Shown piece after piece: positions 24,177-34,328 of a stretch of DNA of 64,000 nucleotides; the first letter of the stretch is position 1, and each line of letters opens with the position of its first letter. The position numbers and the translations under genes are program-made. Source of the stretch: Clostridium formicaceticum (GTDB lineage Bacteria; Bacillota; Clostridia; Peptostreptococcales; Natronincolaceae). The notes under the pieces were generated by a model. It was not told the DNA's origin. It did no database searches and saw only the letters and a list, made by a program, of their open reading frames with translations. The stretch is taken from the NCBI RefSeq assembly GCF_001854185.1, contig NZ_CP017603.1, forward strand, positions 620,001 through 684,000, read 5' to 3'.

Positions 24177-25849
24177 ATCTTCTTCCCCTCCATACAGCAA
24201 TCTACATCCGAATGTTTTATATATCCCTTTTCTTTTAACATCGTGTAGGCTGAAACTTGCTTATGTTTATCTTCTTCCACTATTGCTCTAATATCATCTC
24301 TACCTCTTGCTTTAACATCTTTCTTCTTTCTTTGCTTTTTTTTCTGTCTCTTCTCGCTATCTGCAATTTTTTGAAGTGCTTTGATTACAAGTTCACCAGT
24401 CCCTATAGATTCTCCATCAATAGTAATTACCTCGGCAATTGCCGTTTCTGCGCTTTCTGTATCTATTTCCAACTCAATCAATTTCATTATTGCCTTTTCT
24501 CTTGATGTCTTATTTTCTTCTGCTTCTTTTTTCCGTTTCTTTAACAATTGTAATTCTTTCATGTTGATATCTAAATCATATCTTGGCCTCTGTAGACTAA
24601 TAAACTCTTCAAAATTAATAGGGCATATATCCTCAAACTGTGCAATTCTTCTTATATCTCCAGACTTAAGAGCCTCAATCATTGGTTTTACCAATTTGAA
24701 ATTTTCCTCTGCCACTTGTCTTATAAGGGCTTCATCCACTAATTCACTACCACTCAATATAGCTCTTATCTGTGCCATTGCATAGAGTTTAACTGCTATA
24801 TCAATAATTCCTTGGGAATGTTCATACATCATATTGCTGATTCTCGATGTAAGAAAAACAGGAGTTTTTGTCCATTGGTAATCCCATAATGCACTAAGCA
24901 ACAATTCCCAATTATCATCTTGCTTTAATCGCTCATAGGTTAAATCTCCTTGTCCAGAGCCTCTCCTTGCTTGTCTAAATTCACCTTGTAAGAGAGATAG
25001 TGCCTTCATTGTACCAATCAGAACTACAGGAACTCCGATTGTATTCACCAGGGTAACAAAGAAATTTAACATCCGCTCACTTCCACCACTTTTAGCTTGT
25101 TTTAAATGTTGTATTTCATCAATGATTAATAAGCCTAATCCAATGCTCCTTGCAATTTGAGACATGACTGAAAGCATTGTATCTACAGTATGCCGACCGT
25201 TAATATGTTTTTGATAATACTTGGTTCCCAATAGACTATCTACTTTATTAAAAAACTCCATACATAGACCCCTAATGCTGCCATCGTAGGGGCAGTCCAG
25301 TTTCAGCCAAACTAATTGATAAATACTAAAATTATTTTCTTTGTATTTAGAATGGACTATAATTTGAGGAATCATTGACAGAATACGATTTACTGCTGTT
25401 GTTTTTCCCATCCCACTTACCCCTACGATTGAAAATCCTGCTGCTGTTGTTCGAAATGAACTATTAACAGTCAAATCGAGACTTAGGTTTTGTATCATCC
25501 GATAGCCATCTTGAAGTCCAGATGCAAATTCAGGGCGAAACGGGTTTCTTGCAAGGTAACTCTGCCGTATAACCCTCGATAATCTACTTTCTATATCTAA
25601 ATGGATTTCTAAAGGTTGAAAGCATTGAAATAATCTCTGAACAAGATGAACTCTATAATGACTCTCAAGTATTCGCTCTTTATCATCATACTTAGGATAC
25701 ACCGATAATTTATCAATAACTTCTATCTTCGAACTTATTTGGGGGAGAGCTTCTATCAAGGGATTCCCACTATATTCTTGTATCAACTGTTCTTTATATT
25801 CTGCTTTTATAGCCTCACCGCCATTTGGGATTATAATTTTTCTATTCAT
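24170..25849 (-). CDS. tnsC: TnsC AAA+ transposition regulator
   Basis: 559 residues (Tn7 TnsC has 555). Walker A GVSGMGKT (143-150) and Walker B LLIIDEIQHL (Asp244, Glu245) are intact, followed by sensor-1-like VPVVLIGTMKAL. It links target-bound TnsD to the TnsAB transposase. ATG overlaps the tnsB2 stop by 8 bp (ATGAATAG), indicating translational coupling. Only TnsC gene in the window. Confidence 0.93.
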   Translation of the reverse strand: MNRKIIIPNGGEAIKAEYKEQLIQEYSGNPLIEALPQISSKIEVIDKLSVYPKYDDKERILESHYRVHLVQRLFQCFQPLEIHLDIESRLSRVIRQSYLARNPFRPEFASGLQDGYRMIQNLSLDLTVNSSFRTTAAGFSIVGVSGMGKTTAVNRILSMIPQIIVHSKYKENNFSIYQLVWLKLDCPYDGSIRGLCMEFFNKVDSLLGTKYYQKHINGRHTVDTMLSVMSQIARSIGLGLLIIDEIQHLKQAKSGGSERMLNFFVTLVNTIGVPVVLIGTMKALSLLQGEFRQARRGSGQGDLTYERLKQDDNWELLLSALWDYQWTKTPVFLTSRISNMMYEHSQGIIDIAVKLYAMAQIRAILSGSELVDEALIRQVAEENFKLVKPMIEALKSGDIRRIAQFEDICPINFEEFISLQRPRYDLDINMKELQLLKKRKKEAEENKTSREKAIMKLIELEIDTESAETAIAEVITIDGESIGTGELVIKALQKIADSEKRQKKKQRKKKDVKARGRDDIRAIVEEDKHKQVSAYTMLKEKGYIKHSDVDCCMEGKKIC

Positions 25850-28004
25850 GAATTTTAGATAATGCCTCCTTTTGCTTTTTTCTAAGTAGCTCCAAATCAT
25901 TTACTGCATTACTTTTCTTCTCTTTTATTTCTAAATCTATCACCTGTGAATTTATATTGACCTTTTCCTGCTTCAGCTCAAAGGTTTCACTTTCTCTGTT
26001 CAACATTCTTTCTATTTTTCTATTTTTTCTAATCCCTCCTAAACGCTTTCTATCGCTCTCCTCTGTTTTTTTATTCATTTTCAGTTGCTTATCAGATTCT
26101 TTAACGATATGTTCTATTTCTGTTATCAATTCTATTTTATTCTGCAAGTCTTTTTCGGAAGCAATTTTTGCATCTATTTTCTCCTTCTCAATTAGATACT
26201 CAATTTCTTCATAACTTTTATCTTGGTATCCACTTTGGTACTCCAACAAATAGCATTTATCAAAATCCATTTCATTAGGGTTTCTAATATAGATATAGTC
26301 CAAATTTCGCGGGTCATAGCAGACATTTACTCTCCAAGACCCTTTATTTCGTGCTTTCTCAAACCATCTCTCTTTTAACGTTATAGATGACCCATAATAT
26401 AGATTTTTAAATTTAATACCTTTACCAGTCACTGTAGCAGTAGCAGTTGGCATTAAGTTTAGTTTTACAATTTCTTCTGATACCTGTCGCAACTTCCCTG
26501 AACGATTTTCTATCCCCCAGTTCCACAACTCCCTTGGTATGCATTTAACGTCATCATTTATCATCATTTCTTCTCGACAGTAATTCTTTAGATAATGGTG
26601 GTTGTTGTGGTAAAGGGCACATTTTATCATGATTTGAGTAAATTGAAATATATCCAATTTTGCATCTAATCTATAATCTTTGTCCCCTCTCTCCCTTACA
26701 TTAGAGTCAATTGTACCTGGTAAAAAAGGTTTTACTCTTGTATTAGTAATTTTAAAATGCTGTTCAACTATACCTTTCCAATCTGCTCTGTAGGGTGGTG
26801 TATTCTGGATTTTTATATGTAGTCCATTGATTAGATTTTCAATATTTTTTCCTTCTAACTCTCCTCTGTCTGCAAGTATTGCTTCTGGAAGATGATGAAC
26901 TGGCCACTGATTTTCTTCTATTTCTATATCAAACCTTTTGCAGAATTCTACTTTATTACTGGCTGTGTTTTCTAAAGCCATCATAGCTCCAATCCAACTG
27001 GGTCCTTCAAGTCCAATATACAGGCCAGCAATTGCCCTTGAAAACACATCTATAGCAACGTAAATTACTGGTCTACCAATTATCCAATTGCGATTAAATC
27101 TACTGACGAGATAAATATCTCCCACCGTCGCATCTATTTGATAAATACTTCCAGGGCCTAATGCTTCTACAGTAGAATTTCCAATGATTGCTCTATTCTG
27201 TTGCTCATATTTCTTTGCACTTTTCCTTAGTGTTATTTCTTTTTTTATATTTCTTTCCTTTTCAAACCAATACTTAAATTGTGCATAGGTTGGAACTTCA
27301 TTATCTGGTTTAATAATTGGAATAAGAATTCCATTTTCTGTTTTATAGTCACTTACAAAGAATTCTTTTCTCATTAGTTCATATGCAAGCTTTAAGGAGT
27401 TTTGAGCCTTTGTGTTGTAGAATTTATTGATTGCAGCTCTAAATACTTGTTTAATTTCCTCATCAACATTTATCCCTTCCCCCAGTAATTCTTTATTCAT
27501 CCTTTTTCGTCCCCGTTTCGCAGCGCCTGACGATTTTTCTTTACCAGGGCCTCCACAGCGATAGTAGTCTGGTAAAAGAGCATTAATCGTCTTACCTCTT
27601 ATCCAATAATTTTTCAAATATTTATAGACAGTCTTTTCATGTACATTATGAAATTTAGCATATTTCATTATTAACTCTTTCCTCGCTTTTGGAACAAAAA
27701 TCATAGGCTCCTGTGCAATCAATTCACAAATAATTTGCCATGCTTTGTCCCTTCGCTCTTTAGCCAGTTCCGATATATCTTCTTCATGAATGATTTTTGT
27801 AAAAGGGTCATCTTCATATAATAGAGCAGTATACTCTGATATGGCTCCTTCAATCTCCGAAACACATCTGCTAAAGGGACTGTTATTAAGAAAAATATCA
27901 ATTACATAAGCTATATCCTGCTTTCTATCTATCCATAGAATTCTTTCAATTTTTTCTACTTCGTCGGTCTTTTTCCATCTAATTAATGTATTAACAGCAA
28001 TCAT
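25842..28004 (-). CDS. tnsB: TnsB DDE transposase (complete set)
   Basis: 720 residues. Catalytic Asp291 (YQIDATVGD), Asp379 (ILADRGELEG) and Glu414 (GIVEQHFKI) have the same spacing (88 and 35 residues) as D273, D361 and E396 of Tn7 TnsB. N-terminal HTH domains and a charged C-terminal tail (about 600-720) that would contact TnsC are present. It binds the end repeats and joins 3' ends to target. Overlaps tnsA2 by ATGA. Confidence 0.95.
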   Translation of the reverse strand: MIAVNTLIRWKKTDEVEKIERILWIDRKQDIAYVIDIFLNNSPFSRCVSEIEGAISEYTALLYEDDPFTKIIHEEDISELAKERRDKAWQIICELIAQEPMIFVPKARKELIMKYAKFHNVHEKTVYKYLKNYWIRGKTINALLPDYYRCGGPGKEKSSGAAKRGRKRMNKELLGEGINVDEEIKQVFRAAINKFYNTKAQNSLKLAYELMRKEFFVSDYKTENGILIPIIKPDNEVPTYAQFKYWFEKERNIKKEITLRKSAKKYEQQNRAIIGNSTVEALGPGSIYQIDATVGDIYLVSRFNRNWIIGRPVIYVAIDVFSRAIAGLYIGLEGPSWIGAMMALENTASNKVEFCKRFDIEIEENQWPVHHLPEAILADRGELEGKNIENLINGLHIKIQNTPPYRADWKGIVEQHFKITNTRVKPFLPGTIDSNVRERGDKDYRLDAKLDIFQFTQIMIKCALYHNNHHYLKNYCREEMMINDDVKCIPRELWNWGIENRSGKLRQVSEEIVKLNLMPTATATVTGKGIKFKNLYYGSSITLKERWFEKARNKGSWRVNVCYDPRNLDYIYIRNPNEMDFDKCYLLEYQSGYQDKSYEEIEYLIEKEKIDAKIASEKDLQNKIELITEIEHIVKESDKQLKMNKKTEESDRKRLGGIRKNRKIERMLNRESETFELKQEKVNINSQVIDLEIKEKKSNAVNDLELLRKKQKEALSKIHE

Positions 28005-28846
28005 ATTACCCTCACTTCCTTAAATCCTATTTTATTGGTAATACTGATATCTTCAATTGACTCGCTAATATTTATCTTCTTAAGCATATCAATCTGAATT
28101 TTTTTTGATGCTATTAAATGTTTAAAAATGAACAGTCCTGTCCCTACATCGAGATTAAATTCTTTATCAAAATCTGCTGTAAAGACTCTAATGGACTTGG
28201 AATTTCCATGTATTCTTTCAATAAAACGAATACAATAATAGTTCATTTCATCTATAGTTAAGCCTCTTTCAGCGCTTGAAAGCAGTGAAGAGTGTATCCA
28301 TGCAATATTCTTAGCTTTAATTACAGAAATATCTTTTTGTGTAACGATACCCCAGTCAATATTTTTACTCCTCCAATATCTTCTCTCTATTTCCAGTCTT
28401 TCTAAAACTAACTTTCTTTCTAATTCGTAGTCTGCTTTTATAGACCTGGCAGCATAAAAAGTATCTCCTTTTTCATCCTTCAAGGTTATAAGAAAAGAAG
28501 TTGATAGGACATAGAGGACTCCAGATTCTTTATCTTTAAATAAATCTATATATAAATCTTCCTTTTCTTTAACAATTTCCTGAAAGTCCAGTAAGGGATA
28601 ATGTTCTCTAATATCAACTACGGAATCATTCCATTCTAATAGATAAAAATATCTGGTTTCAGTATCAGTAAGGAAATGATGTATCCTATCTGTTTTCCAG
28701 CCAACTAAACGGGAAGCCCTACCCTTCGAAGGGAAATCCTGAATGGTAAGCCACGGAATATAATTTTTTCCTGTTCCTTGTCCCCTTCCTTCTCTAATCA
28801 TTCTATTTAATTTATCCATTGAAAAATTTGAATTTCTTTTTGCCAT
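28001..28846 (-). CDS. tnsA: TnsA endonuclease homologue, catalytic Asp replaced
   Basis: 281 residues, colinear with Tn7 TnsA (RGQGTGKNYIPWL matches RGQGHGKDYIPWL). TnsA cuts the 5' strands at transposon ends. Glu63 (TDTET) and Lys137 (RSIKA) align with catalytic E63 and K132, but the catalytic Asp (D114, in STDFL) is Ser117 here (STSFL). In Tn7, loss of this Asp abolishes 5' cleavage and produces cointegrates. Start preceded by AGGAGGTG. Its upstream region is interrupted by IS66 copy 2 only 57 bp away. Confidence 0.92.
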   Translation of the reverse strand: MAKRNSNFSMDKLNRMIREGRGQGTGKNYIPWLTIQDFPSKGRASRLVGWKTDRIHHFLTDTETRYFYLLEWNDSVVDIREHYPLLDFQEIVKEKEDLYIDLFKDKESGVLYVLSTSFLITLKDEKGDTFYAARSIKADYELERKLVLERLEIERRYWRSKNIDWGIVTQKDISVIKAKNIAWIHSSLLSSAERGLTIDEMNYYCIRFIERIHGNSKSIRVFTADFDKEFNLDVGTGLFIFKHLIASKKIQIDMLKKINISESIEDISITNKIGFKEVRVI

Positions 28847-29004
28847 TCATCCACCTCCTATAAAAAAGTAAATTTATTTCTTGAAAAGAACCTATTAACT
28901 CGGTAAGTGCCAAAAAATTGACGTATAGAAATCCAATTGAATAGCTGATACAATAAATCCAGTAGAAGTTAGGTATGTTACTAACTCTACTGGATTTTAT
29001 ATTT

Positions 29005-30612
29005 TTACTTAGCTTGAACTTTTAAATCTTCAGGTAGATCCTTTGAAAAAGGTAGTAGTTTTAATAAGCTTTCCTTGTCTTGAGGGTCTACATTTGAGAA
29101 GTGGTTCATTAAGTAAAGTAAATATTTTTCAACAACTAAATTATTATTCCTAGCCGTTTCAATGATGCTATAGATTAATGCACTGGACTCTGCACCTTTG
29201 GTAGAAGCCGAGAAAAGCCAATTGCTACGACCCACCACAAATGGTCTTATAGATCGCTCTGCAGCATTATTATCTATTTCTAAAGATCCGTCTTCTAGGA
29301 ATACTTTGAAGCTTGGAAGTAGTGGTTTGGTATATGCCAAAGCTTTACCAAGGGCACTTTTGGGAACAGCATCTTTTATTTCTCTATCTACATAAGCTAT
29401 AAACGCTTCTATTATTGGCTTAGATGCCTTAAGTCGTTTTTTATAACGTCTCTCATAGAAATCTTCTTTTCCACTATGCTGTTCTTTTAGGTCTTTTTCA
29501 ATCTTATAAAGCTGAGCACAATAATTAAACCCTATTAATGCTCTTGAAGACTTTAGGGCTTCTTCATCTAGGTTTACTATTATTTCGTGGAACTTTCTTC
29601 TTATATGGGCTAGGCAATAAAGTCTTTTGACATTTTCAACTTTATTATACCCAGCATAACCATCGGTTTGCATATATCCGGAGAATCCACTTAAGAAATT
29701 CCTAGGACAAGAACCAGACCTTGTCTTTTGGTAATCGTAAATGACAATAGGCTGGTCTTTATCTGGGGATTTATAGAGCCACATATACTTTTGTTTATTG
29801 GACTCCTTGCCCCTATCATCTAAAACTTTAACAACTGTTTCATCAGCCTGGATATAGTTTCTCTTAAGGAGCTCTTCCTTCATAAGCTGATAAATTGGAT
29901 CTAGTTCATGGGCTGCACCAATAACCCAGTTGGCAAGGGTTTGTCTAGAAAGATTTGCCCCCATCATCTTGAAGTAGGATTCTTGTCTATTTAAAGGCAG
30001 TGCATGCTGGTATTTTAAATTTATGACATGACTAAGAAGCTCGTTAGATGCCATACTCTTATGTAGCAAGGTCTTTGGAGCCTTTGTTGTAATTATATTT
30101 GCTTTATCATTATTTTCTTCACATGATCTGCAGGCATAGCTGTAGGTTAGATGTTCTTCTACATACAGCTTTGCAGGTATATACTTTAACACTTCCTTTG
30201 ACTTCTTACCTATAACCACTAAATCACTGGAACAATCTCTGCAGGACTGTTGATCTTCATCAAGCTTATGCTCAATTACTATTTTTTCTAGGTTTGCTAA
30301 GTTATCTTTTTTTCCAGTATTGCTGGTTGGCTTCGTTCTCTTGTAAGTAATTTCCTCAATAGTAGGCTCAGCTGCTTTTAAGTTACTATCTTTTTCAGCT
30401 TCATCAAAAAAGGATACCTGTATAGTATTAGCCTGTTCACTGGAAGAGCCAAATATTTTTCTGTTTTTATTAAGTACTTGATTTTTAAGATAAGCTAACT
30501 CATTTTTCAAGTTTTCTATTTCCTTATCCTTTGCTTCAAGCTCTTCTTCCATTTTTAAAATTAGTTCTTTCGTCTTTTCATCCAGTTGGTTTTGTAAATT
30601 TATCTTCGTCAT
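29005..30612 (-). CDS. tnpC: IS66 transposase TnpC
   Basis: About 535 residues, nearly identical to the copy at 16179. The two differ by scattered substitutions in the C-terminal third and a one-residue difference (SFKVFLED against SFLKVFLED). DDE residues and IDNNAAERSIRPF motif present. Start at MTKINLQNQLDEK. Confidence 0.93.
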   Translation of the reverse strand: MTKINLQNQLDEKTKELILKMEEELEAKDKEIENLKNELAYLKNQVLNKNRKIFGSSSEQANTIQVSFFDEAEKDSNLKAAEPTIEEITYKRTKPTSNTGKKDNLANLEKIVIEHKLDEDQQSCRDCSSDLVVIGKKSKEVLKYIPAKLYVEEHLTYSYACRSCEENNDKANIITTKAPKTLLHKSMASNELLSHVINLKYQHALPLNRQESYFKMMGANLSRQTLANWVIGAAHELDPIYQLMKEELLKRNYIQADETVVKVLDDRGKESNKQKYMWLYKSPDKDQPIVIYDYQKTRSGSCPRNFLSGFSGYMQTDGYAGYNKVENVKRLYCLAHIRRKFHEIIVNLDEEALKSSRALIGFNYCAQLYKIEKDLKEQHSGKEDFYERRYKKRLKASKPIIEAFIAYVDREIKDAVPKSALGKALAYTKPLLPSFKVFLEDGSLEIDNNAAERSIRPFVVGRSNWLFSASTKGAESSALIYSIIETARNNNLVVEKYLLYLMNHFSNVDPQDKESLLKLLPFSKDLPEDLKVQAK

Positions 30613-30702
30613 TTTTATCCCCGTTTTCATTTTATTTACAAAACAATTATACCATAAAACCCTTGTAATTTTAATATATACAAAGGTTTTATGGTATTTT
30701 TT

Positions 30703-31053
30703 TCAGAAGTGATTTCTTTCTTTAACGGGCTTGAATTTTGATATGGTTCTTACTTCATACCCCTTAAGCAGCCACCTTAGTTCTTCAATGGAAACCTTTA
30801 AAGCTTCTTCCTTTGACATAGGCCATCTGAATTTATTTCTTTCTAGCCGATGATAGTATAGCCAAAAGCCATCATCAAAGTGAAGTATCTTTAGTTTATT
30901 CATCTGCCTATTGCAAAAGACAAATAGTGCCTTTTCAAAAGGGTCCAGCTTAAACTCGGTCTGTACAATCATACTTAGTCCATCTATATTTTTCCTAAGA
31001 TCCGTTACCCCACAAGCCAAATATACTTTATCCACTTTATCTATATTTAGCAT
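30703..31053 (-). CDS. tnpB: IS66 accessory protein TnpB (Orf2-like)
   Basis: 116 residues, nearly the same as the protein at 17881-18231. Signature GVTDLRKNIDGLSMIV present. Overlaps tnpA by 7 bp. Confidence 0.94.
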   Translation of the reverse strand: MLNIDKVDKVYLACGVTDLRKNIDGLSMIVQTEFKLDPFEKALFVFCNRQMNKLKILHFDDGFWLYYHRLERNKFRWPMSKEEALKVSIEELRWLLKGYEVRTISKFKPVKERNHF

Positions 31054-31385
31054 AATGCTATGATTTCCTTAAAAACATTAGATAGAGATACCTTATCATT
31101 GCTTGGTATATATATCTTAGCTTTGCCTATTTCAATTTTTATAGTTGATGCTGAGACAGGATTAGGTGGAATAATATTTTGATTTACAGCCTCATCAGCT
31201 TCCTTATCTTTAAAGCTAACAGCATGAAATACAGGAGTGTTATTGTTTTGTAATTTTTTTCTCCTGTAGTAAAGCTGATGGGCACTTATACTATTCTCTT
31301 CACAAAAGGCCTTGATGCTTCCTTCATGAGAAGAGAATTTATCTAAAATATCTTCCCAGTCAATGTTCAGTGCTTCATTTGTCAT
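31047..31385 (-). CDS. tnpA: IS66 accessory protein TnpA (Orf1-like)
   Basis: 112 residues, homologous to 18225-18563, with differences concentrated in the middle (for example NIIPPNPVSAST). First gene of IS66 copy 2. Confidence 0.92.
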   Translation of the reverse strand: MTNEALNIDWEDILDKFSSHEGSIKAFCEENSISAHQLYYRRKKLQNNNTPVFHAVSFKDKEADEAVNQNIIPPNPVSASTIKIEIGKAKIYIPSNDKVSLSNVFKEIIALC

Positions 31386-31465
31386 AACAGATACCTCCCT
31401 ATTGCTTGTTATCTGTTATTCTAGCAAAGCTTCCTGGTACAATCTAGGTAGAAATTCTTTGGCGC

Positions 31466-33268
31466 TTACAAATCAACTATTTCTTCATACGTCTTATTTT
31501 CAAATACATCGTTTGTGTTCTTTACCTTACACGGGATAAATTTATTCTCTGAAACAATGTAGATGATTGATAAATCTCTCTTATCATACACTATAGTAAT
31601 GTAGGAAACTCCATTTATCCTTGCGTTCGTATACCATCCTTCTCCTTCCGCTATAGATGTTGAATATAATACGTTCTTAAACTTTATTCCTCTTTCTGTA
31701 ATTGTTGCTCTACCTGATTTCATTAATTTTAGTCTTAGTAAATCTAATGGTACACTTCTTAGAGAACCAGTTTTATTTTTAAGTCCCCATGACCACAATT
31801 CAACAGGTATAGCACTAATCCTATCATTTATCATCTCTTGTTCAAGTACATAATCCTTTATTAAGCATTTATTTCTATGCAAAATAGAATGTATTATAAT
31901 TTTTGAAAATTGGTAAATATCTAACTTCGCATCTAATCTATAATCACGCTCGCCTCTTTCTCTAAACTCCTTTTTTACTGCTCCAGGAGACCAATCTCTG
32001 ATATTGCTGTTCAATATTCTAAAGTTTTGTTCTACTATTCCTTTAGCATCACCGCGGTAACTTGGTGTATTTTCTAAGCTTATACCTAAATCAACAACCA
32101 ACTTTTCACCTAATGGTCCCACCAGCTCCCCTCTATCTGCAATTATGACCTCGGGCAAACCTCTTGCAGGCCAATCATCATCCGTAATTTGTATACCATA
32201 CTTATTACAAAAATCAACCTTATTTTCATAACAATTATAAATTAAACTTGAAGCCCCCTCCCAAGATGGACCTTCAAGAGCTATATGGACTCCAGTAATT
32301 AATCTACTAAATACGTCAACTGCTAAGTATACAACGGGGCGCCCTATTACAGAAGTTCTATCAATTCTGCTTACTAAGAATACATCCGCAATTGTGGAAT
32401 CAACCTGATATCTAAATCCTGGGGAAAATGCTTCTATTTTTGTATTTGAGTTTAATCCTTTATAATCGGAAGCAAATTTCTTCTCTCCTTTTCTGCTTTT
32501 TATTGTCGTCTCACTACTATAATTTTTCTTAAACCAATACCAAAACTGCTTATAAGTGGGAATAACTTGGTAATGATTGACTACTTTGCTTCCACCTATA
32601 TATTCAGTAAAAAAGTCTTTAATCATCAATTCATATGTTTTTCGCAAACTAATCTCTTTTGTATTATGATAGTACCTTGAAATTGAGATAGTAAATACTT
32701 TTTTTATTTCTTCGTCTATAATAACACCATTGTTCTGTCCAGTAATTTGGGCTTCGTAAGTTTTTCTACCTGTCTTGATTGAAAAAGTTTTTTCCTTATC
32801 TTTACCTCCACAGTTATCATAACGAGGAAGTAGTGCATCTTTAATTTGGCCTCCTTTCCAATAGTTTTTTAAATACTTATATAGAGTTGCATTAGATATA
32901 TTTAATTTTCTCTGGGTCTCTTTTATGACCTTAAATCTCTTTTTTTCGTCAAAGATATCTGGTTCACCTATTACATTTATAATTTCTTTAACCGCATTAA
33001 AAGCTTTATCCCTAATTTGTTTATTTCTTTCGTTTATAATGTCCTCAGGTTTCAGTCGAGTTATGAAGTCATCTTCTATTATCTTTGCTAATCCATTTTT
33101 AATTAATTCCTCTAAATCAAACAATTGCCTTGTATTAATATTTAATGATTCTGATAGCATATCAATTGTAAAGCAAAAATTATTTTCAGGACTTATCCAA
33201 AGAATTCTCTCGCAACGCTTATTATTGTCTACATATAACTCGAATAAATCATTTACTAAAAACATCAT
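31466..33268 (-). pseudogene. tnsB: TnsB transposase, second set, C-terminally truncated by IS66
   Basis: About 600 residues with intact catalytic triad (Asp290 in YQVDSTIAD, Asp378 in IIADRGELVG, Glu413 in GIVEQNFRI, same spacing as Tn7). The frame ends where IS66 copy 2 begins: the final codons run GAT TTG TAA, the TAA being the first bases of the IS end (GTAAGCGCC). Compared with the other TnsB it lacks about 120 C-terminal residues, the part that contacts TnsC in Tn7. Probably non-functional, or able to bind ends only. Start ATG 33268 after AAAGGAGC. Confidence 0.88.
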
Positions 33269-33282
33269 CAATCATAGCTCCT

Positions 33283-34098
33283 TTATACATTAGTTTTAGT
33301 TTCTATAATATCATTATCGAATACTTTCATATTTGAATAATTAAACAATTTATTCATATCGACTTGGACTTTTTTGTGTAGAATTAGGTATTTAAGAAAT
33401 GATAATCCTTCCCCATCTTTTAAGCTATTCATTCTCTCAAATTGAAGTGTACTTTCTATTACAATATTGTTATTATCATTTAAAATCATCTTAAAATCAT
33501 TTATATATTTTAACAGTTGATAATCGCTTATCAAATTTCGTTGATTCCAATCATAATAATTGTATATGGAATATAAATTTTGGGCTTTTATTTTATCTAT
33601 ATGAATATCTAATACAATTCCCCAATCTATTTTCTTATGCTGAAAATATTGCTTTTCTATTAACAGTTTTTCTCGTGTTCTTTGCTTATCGAAATCTTTT
33701 TTCGCTTTTACAGTCCTTACAATATTTTTAAAATTATTATTATCCTGTATGGTAATGAGAAAATCTGTTGTCATTACATATTCTTTACCTATTTTATTTT
33801 TTTCTGCTGGATGTCTTATACCCATTTCATTTGCAAGTAGAATCGTTTGCTCTATAGGTAATAAAGGAAACTGTTCTCTAATATCAATTACTTTATCTTC
33901 CCACTGTATTATTAGAAAATAATACAGTTCTAAATCACTCATTAATTGATGTATCCTACCCGTTTTCCAACCTTTAATTCTATGTACCCTTGAATGAGCG
34001 CCAAATTCGTGTACCTTTAACCAAGGTTTATATTGGTTGTAAGCTCCAACGCCTCGTCCTTCTATTAATTTATATTTATCTGATTTTTGCCTTGCCAT
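33283..34098 (-). CDS. tnsA: TnsA endonuclease, second set, active site intact
   Basis: 271 residues with all three catalytic positions: Glu57 (SDLEL), Asp112 (MTTDFLI) and Lys131 (RTVKAKK), matching E63, D114 and K132 of Tn7 TnsA. REQFPLLP is identical to Tn7. ATG preceded by AGGAGG. Lies 14 bp before tnsB1. It is only distantly related to the TnsA at 28001, so the two sets were not formed by recent duplication. Confidence 0.93.
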   Translation of the reverse strand: MARQKSDKYKLIEGRGVGAYNQYKPWLKVHEFGAHSRVHRIKGWKTGRIHQLMSDLELYYFLIIQWEDKVIDIREQFPLLPIEQTILLANEMGIRHPAEKNKIGKEYVMTTDFLITIQDNNNFKNIVRTVKAKKDFDKQRTREKLLIEKQYFQHKKIDWGIVLDIHIDKIKAQNLYSIYNYYDWNQRNLISDYQLLKYINDFKMILNDNNNIVIESTLQFERMNSLKDGEGLSFLKYLILHKKVQVDMNKLFNYSNMKVFDNDIIETKTNV

Positions 34099-34136
34099 AA
34101 ATCCTCCTGTGTTATTCTAATTTCTTGTGTAACACA

Positions 34137-34168
34137 TAAAAAGACACTGTTGATTTTTCAACAGTGTC
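34137..34168 (-). terminator. Terminator of the short tniQ gene
   Basis: On the minus strand GGACACTGTTGA and TCAACAGTGTC form an 11-bp perfect stem ending in TTTTT. It isolates tniQ1 from tnsA1. Confidence 0.9.
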
Positions 34169-34328
34169 CTTGATTATACTCACTATTTTATTATTATTTA
34201 GAGAATTGTTAATAATTGGATGCCGCTTATTGTTACACCATTTCCTTCTCATTAAATCACATCCTTATAATTCTGTATCGTAGATTATTATAATATATTT
34301 ATAGCCCTCTTGCAATCACGTCTCATAT

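Larger units (their letters stand above)
28903..31469 (-). mobile_element. IS66-family insertion sequence, copy 2
   Basis: 2,567-bp element with terminal repeats GTAAGTGCCAAAAAATT / AAATTCTTTGGCGCTTAC (imperfect). Three genes as in copy 1. It interrupts tnsB1 on its right and abuts the tnsA2 upstream region on its left. Flanking 8-mers differ (TTAACTCG against AAATCAAC), so there is no target duplication; this points to a deletion or recombination at the element. Confidence 0.95.
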
